Source: Rufibacter roseus (GTDB taxonomy: Bacteria > Bacteroidota > Bacteroidia > Cytophagales > Hymenobacteraceae). From it: a stretch of 64,000 bases of DNA. The stretch spans positions 1-64,000 of the forward strand of contig NZ_LRML01000013.1 in NCBI RefSeq assembly GCF_001647285.1. Direction: 5' to 3'. Position 1 is the first letter of the stretch; each line of letters starts with the position of its first letter. A program made the position numbers and the translations under genes. Shown one piece after another: positions 58,585 through 64,000 of this stretch. A model generated the notes under the pieces. It did no database searches and was not told where the DNA came from. It worked only from the letters and a program-made list of their open reading frames with translations.

Positions 58585-58704
58585 CAGAATATAAGTACAA
58601 GCTGATCTGCTGAAAAGTAAACTTTCATCTCTAATTCCGTTTAATGAAAAGGAGCCGCTATTTAAGTAGCTGCTGTATAACTATGACAATAAGCAACCGA
58701 AACT

Positions 58705-59214
58705 ATGGGCAAAGACAAAAAAGATAAAAAGAAAAAGAAGACCAAGAAAGTCTCAAAAAAGCGTTTGAGCAGGTGGTTGAGAGCCAGTCTTAGCGGTTTA
58801 GCTGGCGCTGTGGCGGTTACGGCCGTGCATGAAGCTGTGCGCAGGTTTTACCCCAAAGCACCCCGCATGGATATATTGGGCATGAGGGCCATCTCCAAAG
58901 GATTGCACTTGGCAGGCCAAACGCCACCTGAAAATGATAAACTACATACCTGGTCTTTAGTGGGTGATATCATCTCAAACAGCGTGTACTACAGCTTGGT
59001 GGGATCAGATAAAAAAGCCCTTTGGCGGGGCTCCTTGCTAGGTGCGGCTGCCGGCATAGGTGGTGTTTTACTGCCCGGCCCAATGGGCTTAGGCACCGCC
59101 CCCAGTAACCGCACCCGCGAAACACAGGCTTTGACCATTGGCTACTACTTTATGGCAGGCTTAGCAGCTGGAGTAGCAGCTAAGTGGCTACGTAAAGTGA
59201 AAGTGAAGAAGTAA
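58705..59214 (+). CDS. Hypothetical membrane protein with lysine-rich N-terminus
   Basis: A 169-residue protein of unknown function. The first 25 residues are extremely lysine-rich (MGKDKKDKKKKKTKKVSKKR). Hydrophobic segments follow at about 30-42 (ASLSGLAGAVAVTAV), 112-124 (GSLLGAAAGIGGVLLPG) and 144-158 (LTIGYYFMAGLAAGVAA), so it is probably an inner-membrane protein with the basic tail in the cytoplasm. A glycine/alanine-rich helix pattern is seen. It is followed by a palindromic repeat with a T tract and is likely monocistronic. Confidence 0.75.
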   Translation: MGKDKKDKKKKKTKKVSKKRLSRWLRASLSGLAGAVAVTAVHEAVRRFYPKAPRMDILGMRAISKGLHLAGQTPPENDKLHTWSLVGDIISNSVYYSLVGSDKKALWRGSLLGAAAGIGGVLLPGPMGLGTAPSNRTRETQALTIGYYFMAGLAAGVAAKWLRKVKVKK

Positions 59215-59230
59215 AATTGCTCAATAATTT

Positions 59231-59282
59231 AAAAGCCTGTTTTAAGGTTGGTTTTAGAAAATCAGCCTTAAAACAGGCTTTT
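59231..59282 (+). repeat. Dispersed palindrome, copy 28, terminator-like (52 bp)
   Basis: AAAAGCCTGTTTTAAGG pairs perfectly with CCTTAAAACAGGCTTTT around TTGGTTTTAGAAAATCAG. The outer arms here are AAGG/CCTT instead of CGG/CCG, a compensated change. It lies 16 bp after the stop codon at 59214 and ends in T residues. Confidence 0.9.
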
Positions 59283-59300
59283 GCTTATGTTGGTGAGTTG

Positions 59301-59417
59301 TCAACTCTTTTTGCCAGAGCCGCTCTTGTTGCCACCACCATCTTGTTTGTTTACGGTAGCCCAAGCTCTTTTCTCGGCCTCTTCATGGCTTACGCCGCGC
59401 TTTTCAAAAAGATTTAA
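59301..59417 (-). pseudogene. Remnant of a small KRGVSxEEAEKRAWATVNK-type protein
   Basis: The minus strand encodes FEKRGVSHEEAEKRAWATVN followed by a KQDGGGNKSGSGKKS tail and a stop at 59301-59303. This matches the C-terminal half of small Bacteroidota/Proteobacteria proteins (often 60-80 residues, called plasmid stabilisation-like) as I remember them. A stop codon (59418-59420) lies five residues upstream and there is no start codon in the frame, so the N-terminal half is missing. I therefore call it a decayed gene. The plus-strand frame across this stretch is a shadow. Confidence 0.55.
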
Positions 59418-59442
59418 TTAAGGTATTAGAAATAGAATGGTG

Positions 59443-59482
59443 CAAAAAAGGAAGAACACTTATAGCGTCCCTCCTTTTTTAT
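59443..59482 (-). terminator. Probable terminator of the Thr-rich lipoprotein gene
   Basis: An imperfect hairpin with AAAAAAGGA and TCCTTTTTT ends, 20 bp past the stop codon at 59503. Confidence 0.5.
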
Positions 59483-59502
59483 AAATTAGGTGGTGTTATA
59501 TT

Positions 59503-59721
59503 TTAGCGAGTAGAGTCAGGCGGCAAAGTTGTGTTGGTAGTATCAGTGGTAGTGCCGGTGGTGTTATCCATTGTGCCAGTTGTACCAGTAGTACCATTTT
59601 CAGTGCTCATGTCAGTGGTAGTGGTGTCAGTGGTTGACTCAGTGGATCCAGAGCATGAGGTTAAGGCTGATGCAGCAATAAAAGCAGCAGCAGCAAAAAC
59701 ATTGAACATTGTCTTTTTCAT
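59503..59721 (-). CDS. Small Thr-rich lipoprotein
   Basis: A 72-residue predicted lipoprotein. I start it at MKKTMFNVFAAAAF, since the upstream 16 residues are lysine- and threonine-rich without a function and would displace the signal peptide. The lipid cysteine is in the lipobox ALTSC (about residue 23). The rest is low complexity, dominated by Thr with Asp, Ser, Asn and Gly (for example TTTDMSTENGTTGTTG), and probably an unstructured surface linker. No domain is recognisable. It may be an envelope lipoprotein of unknown role. Confidence 0.65.
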   Translation of the reverse strand: MKKTMFNVFAAAAFIAASALTSCSGSTESTTDTTTTDMSTENGTTGTTGTMDNTTGTTTDTTNTTLPPDSTR

Positions 59722-59891
59722 AGTTTTAACAGTTTTAGAAACTTTAATAAGTTTTCTTTTTAAGTTCATCTTTTACGACTAAGTTTTGAAAAGGTGCGCT
59801 ACCGTTCAATAATTTCTTAAGGAATAAATACTGATTTTTAACTTGCACTTTTTCTTCTGCGTACAGCTCAAGAATTAGTTTAATACTTACT

Positions 59892-60293
59892 ATGGCTACT
59901 GGGTCTGCCACTATACTTTTTGACGGGGTCTGTAATCTATGCAATGGCTTTGTGCAATTTGTCATAGAGCATGACCCGCATGGGTATTTTAAGTTTGCCG
60001 CGCTGCAGTCTGAGATAGGGCAGCAGACACTGCAGCAGCATAAAATGCCAACTCAGCAGTTCTCTTCCTTCCTGCTGCTGGAAAATGGCAAACTGTACAC
60101 CAGATCCTCAGCGGCACTACGGGTTTTTAGACGCCTTAGCGGTGCTTGGCCATTGCTGTATGGCTTTATGATACTGCCTGCTTTTTTACGTGATGCTGTG
60201 TATGATCTGGTGGCAAGGAACCGCTACCGCTGGTTTGGTCAGCAGGAAAGCTGTATGCTGCCCACGCCTGAACTGAAAGCTCGTTTTTTGTAA
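59892..60293 (+). CDS. DCC-family thiol-disulfide oxidoreductase (DUF393)
   Basis: A 133-residue protein of the DCC (DUF393) family. The Asp-x-x-Cys-x-x-Cys motif is FDGVCNLCNGF (Cys14, Cys17), in a thioredoxin-like fold. LYTRSSAALRVFRRL and RYRWFGQQESCMLP are also typical of the family. It is cytoplasmic, and the physiological partner is unknown. It stands alone, divergent from the Thr-rich lipoprotein gene. Confidence 0.9.
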   Translation: MATGSATILFDGVCNLCNGFVQFVIEHDPHGYFKFAALQSEIGQQTLQQHKMPTQQFSSFLLLENGKLYTRSSAALRVFRRLSGAWPLLYGFMILPAFLRDAVYDLVARNRYRWFGQQESCMLPTPELKARFL

Positions 60294-60392
60294 AGCTTTC
60301 TTCAAGGGTACATCCTTTTCATAGGCTGGTGTGAATTAGCTTTATTCTCTACTTGCCCTATAGATATTTATAAGTACAAAATGCGCACTCTG

Positions 60393-60432
60393 CTGTTTTA
60401 GGGCTTGTTTTAAGAAACTGAGCCTAAAACAG
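60393..60432. repeat. Dispersed ~40-bp palindrome, copy 29
   Basis: CTGTTTTAGGGCTTGTTTTA pairs with AAGAAACTGAGCCTAAAACAG (first base shared), 99 bp after the DUF393 stop codon. Confidence 0.8.
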
Positions 60433-60490
60433 GGGTTCCTTTTGCCGAAATACAGCCGTAAGTTTGTAAGTTTAACACAAACGATACTCT

Positions 60491-61866
60491 GTGAAGACAA
60501 TAGAAAATATATTGGCTGAGGCCAGCGGCCTGGCTTGGGGAATGCCTTTGTTGATTTTGCTGATGGGGGGTGGCCTGTTCCTGATGCTGTACTGCCGGTT
60601 TGCTCCCTTCCGGCATTTAGGCCATTCCATTGAAATATTAAGTGGGAAATACCATGACCCCACTGCTCCTGGGCAAATCAGTCCGTTTCAAGCCATGGCG
60701 GGGGCGTTGGCGTCTACCATAGGCATGGGCAACATTAGCGGCGTGGCCGTGGGTATTGCCATGGGCGGACCTGGCGTGCTGTTCTGGATGTGGGTGAGCG
60801 CTCTGGTGGGTATGGCTACCAAGTTTTTCACCTGTACCCTCTCCGTCATGTACCGTGGCCGCAATGAGCGCGGCGAGGTAGAAGGTGGGCCCATGTACAT
60901 GGTAACAGAAGGGCTCGGTCAGAAATGGAAACCGCTGTCTATTCTGTTGCCGCCGCCGGATTAATAGGTACTTTGCCGCTCTTCCAGTCTAACCAGCTGA
61001 CCCAGATTGTGCGCGATGTTATTTTGAGACCCAGTGGCATGGTGGGCGAAGATGCCTTTGTGGCTAACTTGATCATGGGACTAGGCTTAGCATTGCCGGT
61101 GGCGGTGATCATGTTTGGTGGTCTTAAACGAATTGCCAAGGTGGCTACCAAACTGGTGCCGCTAATGGTGGTACTATACACTGGTTCAGTGCTGTACATC
61201 ATCTTTTCCAATATAGGAGAGGTGCCGCACATGTTTGCTATGATCTTTGAAGATGCCTTTAGCGGAAATGCCGTGCTGGGCGGAGCCGTAATGCAGATCA
61301 TCATATTAGGTGCCCGCCGGGCCTCTTTCTCTAATGAAGCCGGAATTGGTACCGCCGCCATGATGCATGGTGAATCACAGACGAATGAGCCGGTGCGCGA
61401 GGGGCTGGTAGCCATGCTGGAGCCATTTATTGACACCATAGTAGTCTGCACCATGACCGGCTTGGCCATTCTTATAACAGGCGTGTGGCAATCTGGAGAT
61501 ACCAATGGGGTAAGCATGACCGCCGCCGCCTTTGGTGAAGCTATGCCAGCCGTTGGTAAATACCTGCTGGTGTTGTGCGTATTTATTTTCGCGTTTACCT
61601 CATTGTTCTCTTATTGCTACTATGGCTCAAAGTGCTTTACCTACCTCTTCGGGTTCAAGTACAGCCGCGTGTATGACTATTTCTATATTTCCACCGTGGT
61701 TATTGGCGCGGTTATCACTCTGACGGCTATCATTAACCTAATAGATACCGCCTTTGCCTTAATGGCCGTGCCCACCATGGCTTGTGCTCTGTTGCTTTCA
61801 CCTAAAGTTATGGCCGCCGCTCGAGATTATTTTGGCAGAATGAAAGCGGTGAACAGTAAACAGTGA
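60491..61866 (+). pseudogene. Alanine/glycine:sodium symporter (AGCS) gene with a -1 frameshift
   Basis: The AGCS-family transporter is split into two frames. The first (60491-60964, GTG start) holds QAMAGALASTIGMGNISGVA and GGPMYMVTEGLGQKW, then ends out of frame as PLSILLPPPD. The second (60925-61866) resumes with AAAGLIGTLPLFQSNQLTQI and continues to the C-terminus with LGARRASFSNEAGIGTAAMM. Joining at 60947-60949 by one extra T (CTGTTGCC to CTGTTTGCC) would restore SILFAAAGLIGTL. This may be an assembly error or a genuine mutation. If real, the symporter is not functional. The stop codon overlaps a 21-bp tandem repeat. Confidence 0.9.
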
Positions 61867-61933
61867 TCAGTAAACAGTAAACAATGATCAGTAAACAGTA
61901 AACAATGATCAGTAAACAGTAAATAGTGATCAG
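61852..61933. repeat. 21-bp tandem repeat overlapping a stop codon
   Basis: Three units of GATCAGTAAACAGTAAACAA-type sequence (61865-61885, 61886-61906, 61907-61927), preceded by a partial unit that covers the symporter stop codon. A reversed word GTTTAC lies near 62070. Confidence 0.85.
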
Positions 61934-61962
61934 TAGCTAGAAAAACTACCAGTTAAACGAGT

Positions 61963-61998
61963 GTTTTGGATCTGATTTCTTGAAAATAGCCTTAAAAC
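61963..61998. repeat. Dispersed ~40-bp palindrome, copy 30
   Basis: GTTTTGGATCTGATTTCTTG pairs with GAAAATAGCCTTAAAAC, between convergent symporter and carB genes. Confidence 0.7.
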
Positions 61999-62001
61999 GT
62001 A

Positions 62002-62030
62002 AAAGGGCTGCTCCACCGGAGCAGCCCTTT
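62002..62030. terminator. Bidirectional terminator next to carB
   Basis: AAAGGGCTGCTCC and GGAGCAGCCCTTT form a perfect 13-bp stem around ACC between the convergent symporter and carB genes. Confidence 0.9.
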
Positions 62031-62093
62031 ATTATAACAGCACCATGCCGTCAACTAATCACTTATCACTGTTTACTAATTACTGTAAACTGA

Positions 62094-64000
62094 CTACATG
62101 CTCAGGTACAGGTTGCGCTCGCCGTAAATCTTGGTGAAGTACTCATCCTGTAAATCATCAATGAAATAGATAGCCTCACCGGTAGACTTCATTTCTGGCC
62201 CCAGTTCTTTATTTACTTCCGGGAATTTGTTGTGTGAGAACACAGGTACTTTGATAGCGTAGCCTTCTAATTGTGGGTTAAAAGTGAAGTCAGTCACCTT
62301 TTTCTCGCCCAGCATTACCTTGGCCGCGTAGTTCACATAAGGTTCTTTGTAGGCCTTGGCAATGAACGGCACCGTGCGGCTGGCGCGTGGGTTAGCTTCA
62401 ATGATGTACACAATCTCATTTTTGATAGCAAACTGAATGTTGATCAAGCCAACGGTATTCAGGGCCAGCGCAATTTTCTTCGTGTACTCCTCAATCTGCT
62501 TCATCACGTTCTCGCTCAGGTCAAACGGAGGCAATACAGCGTATGAGTCACCGGAGTGGATTCCGGCTGGTTCAATATGCTCCATAATGCCTAGAATGCG
62601 CACGTTCTCACCATCGCAAATAGCATCGGCTTCAGCCTCAATGGCGCGGTCCAGGAAATGGTCAAGAAGTACGTGGTTACCAGGGCTATCTTTCAAAATG
62701 TCCAGTACCTGCGCTTCCAATTCCTTCTCATTGATCACAATCTTCATGTTCTGGCCACCCAATACGTAGCTAGGGCGCACCAACAGCGGGAACTTCAGGT
62801 CTTTGCAAACTTCCAGCGCTTCCTCGGCAGACGTTACGCTTGCGAACGGTGGGTATGGAATGTCGTTTTCTTTCAGCAGGGTAGAGAAGGCTCCGCGGTC
62901 TTCGGCCAAATCAAGGCTCTCATAGGTAGTACCCATAATCTTGATGCCGTAGCGGGTCAGTTTTTCAGCCAGTTTCAGAGCGGTCTGTCCACCCAACTGC
63001 ACAATCACGCCTTCTGGTTTCTCGTGCAGAATGATGTCATAGATGTGCTCCCAGAACACCGGCTCAAAATACAGCTTGTCAGAGATGTCAGAGTCTGTAG
63101 AAACGGTCTCAGGGTTGCAGTTGATCATGATGGTCTCGTAGCCGCACTCGCTGGCGGCCAGCACACCGTGTACACAAGAATAGTCAAACTCAATGCCCTG
63201 ACCAATGCGGTTAGGGCCAGAGCCTAATACCACAACTTTTTTGCGGTCTGAGACAACGCTCTCGTTCTCGCCGTCAAAGGTGCTGTAGTAATAAGGCGTC
63301 ACGGCCTCAAATTCAGCGGCGCAGGTGTCTACCATCTTAAACACACGCTTAATGCCCATGCTGGTGCGCTTTTCGTGCACTTCACTTTCTTTGCAACGCA
63401 GCAGGTAGGCAATCTGGCGGTCAGCAAAGCCTTTTACTTTGGCACTGCGCATCAGATCAGCCGGAATGCTGTCTATGGTGTGTTTCAGAATTTCGCGCTC
63501 GGTCAGTTCCAGCTCCTCAATCTGCTGCAGAAACCAAGGGTCAATTTTAGTTACTTTCTGAATAGTGCTGGTGGCAACGCCAAATTTCATGGCGTCTTTG
63601 ATGGTGAACAGGCGGTCCCAGCTTGGGTTTGCCAGGCTGTACATGAGCTGGTCATAGTTGGTTTTCTCCTTGCCATCGGCGCCTAAGCCATTCCGCTTAA
63701 TTTCTAAGCTTTGGCAAGCCTTCTGCAAGGCCTCCTGGAACGTACGTCCAATGCCCATCACTTCGCCCACAGATTTCATTTGCAAGCCCAGGCGCTTATT
63801 GGCTCCTTTGAACTTGTCAAAGTTCCAGCGTGGTATTTTCACAATCACGTAGTCCAGCGCGGGCTCAAAGAACGCCGAGGTGGTTTTGGTGATAGAGTTT
63901 TTCAGTTCATCTAAGTTATAGCCAATAGCCAATTTGGCGGCTACCTTGGCAATTGGGTAACCAGTCGCTTTAGAAGCCAACGCCGAAGAGCGGCTCACGC
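62094..64000 (-). CDS. carB: Carbamoyl-phosphate synthase large subunit, C-terminal part
   Basis: The 3' two thirds of carB; the gene enters from beyond the window end and the frame is open there, so it is a partial CDS, not truncated. The sequence begins at RVSRSSALASKATGYPIAKV (near residue 304 of E. coli CarB). It includes the first synthetase half, the oligomerisation domain and a second ATP-grasp half (PLLVRPSYVLGGQNMKIV, IIEANPRASRTVPF). It ends with LGPEMKSTGEAIYFIDDLQD and a short YGERNLYLSM tail. The C-terminal MGS-like allosteric domain of E. coli CarB (about 140 residues) is absent. Confidence 0.95.
   Translation of the reverse strand, partial: VSRSSALASKATGYPIAKVAAKLAIGYNLDELKNSITKTTSAFFEPALDYVIVKIPRWNFDKFKGANKRLGLQMKSVGEVMGIGRTFQEALQKACQSLEIKRNGLGADGKEKTNYDQLMYSLANPSWDRLFTIKDAMKFGVATSTIQKVTKIDPWFLQQIEELELTEREILKHTIDSIPADLMRSAKVKGFADRQIAYLLRCKESEVHEKRTSMGIKRVFKMVDTCAAEFEAVTPYYYSTFDGENESVVSDRKKVVVLGSGPNRIGQGIEFDYSCVHGVLAASECGYETIMINCNPETVSTDSDISDKLYFEPVFWEHIYDIILHEKPEGVIVQLGGQTALKLAEKLTRYGIKIMGTTYESLDLAEDRGAFSTLLKENDIPYPPFASVTSAEEALEVCKDLKFPLLVRPSYVLGGQNMKIVINEKELEAQVLDILKDSPGNHVLLDHFLDRAIEAEADAICDGENVRILGIMEHIEPAGIHSGDSYAVLPPFDLSENVMKQIEEYTKKIALALNTVGLINIQFAIKNEIVYIIEANPRASRTVPFIAKAYKEPYVNYAAKVMLGEKKVTDFTFNPQLEGYAIKVPVFSHNKFPEVNKELGPEMKSTGEAIYFIDDLQDEYFTKIYGERNLYLSM

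Noticed and set aside
59217-59417. 66-residue plus-strand frame after the Lys-rich membrane protein
   Set aside because: Its first part is palindromic repeat and its second part is the antisense of the AEKRAWATVNK remnant.
475-61998. CRISPR array explanation for the repeats
   Set aside because: Copies are separated by genes, are imperfect palindromes of varying sequence, and no cas gene is present.
62094-64000. carB as a truncated gene
   Set aside because: The open frame runs to the window edge and begins mid-domain, so the missing part simply lies outside.
1-64000. tRNA, rRNA, prophage, integrase or intact transposase
   Set aside because: I looked for tRNA-like cloverleaf sequence, phage structural genes and recombinase motifs and found none that I can support.

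Overview
The window looks like an ordinary chromosomal segment of a Bacteroidota bacterium, most likely a Cytophagales member near Hymenobacteraceae (Rufibacter/Pontibacter-like). This placement is inferred from gene content: a GH18 enzyme with a C-terminal type IX secretion sorting domain, SusC-style TonB receptor with a carboxypeptidase-regulatory N-domain, a NagZ/beta-lactamase fusion, a DUF3616 protein, and TAnnTTTG promoter boxes of the Bacteroidota sigma factor type. I see no rRNA, tRNA, CRISPR array, prophage or intact transposase.

Layout. 1-10.3 kb: a small AT-rich membrane protein, a Glu/Leu/Phe/Val dehydrogenase, anmK, an ArsR regulator, a secreted phosphodiester glycosidase, hemA, a histidine kinase, a 768-bp repeat-filled spacer, and two tandem paralogous membrane proteins with an identical Cys4 pattern. 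10.3-21.8 kb: amino acid permease, DMT exporter, dusB, CPBP protease, cdsA, glutamate dehydrogenase, psd, a GAF-type methionine sulfoxide reductase, ribD and prmC. 21.9-27.9 kb: six collinear genes making activated sugars (WbpD-like acetyltransferase, nucleotide-sugar dehydrogenase, galE, rfbB, WbpP/TviC-like epimerase, rfbA) with no glycosyltransferase or flippase. 27.9-37 kb: chrA, a 2OG-Fe(II) oxygenase, a His-rich lipoprotein, and a MacAB-like efflux set with two paralogous permeases. 37-50 kb: envelope genes, including L,D-transpeptidase, NagZ-beta-lactamase fusion, LD-carboxypeptidase, PBP4, GH18 and NlpC/P60. 50-64 kb: GNAT, TonB receptor, Sel1-repeat protein, M28 peptidase, DEAD-box helicase, small proteins, a frameshifted alanine:sodium symporter, and the 3' two thirds of carB.

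A cell-wall theme recurs: anmK, nagZ-bla, LD-carboxypeptidase, PBP4, L,D-transpeptidase and NlpC/P60 together cover peptidoglycan cleavage and recycling. Phospholipid synthesis (cdsA, psd) and glutamate metabolism (two GDH-like enzymes) are the other connected functions.

The most striking non-genic signal is a family of about 31 imperfect palindromes of about 40 bp (core GGCCTGTTTT-loop-AAAACAGGCC with covarying AT-rich outer arms). Nearly every copy sits just after a stop codon, often beside a conventional terminator hairpin; three touch the ends of coding sequences. Other repeats include a 191-bp near-symmetric palindrome at 29173-29363, a 21-bp inverted repeat pair at 39842-39936, CCCCCTTTGAAGG elements, and short word-like repeats in inverted or tandem arrangement.
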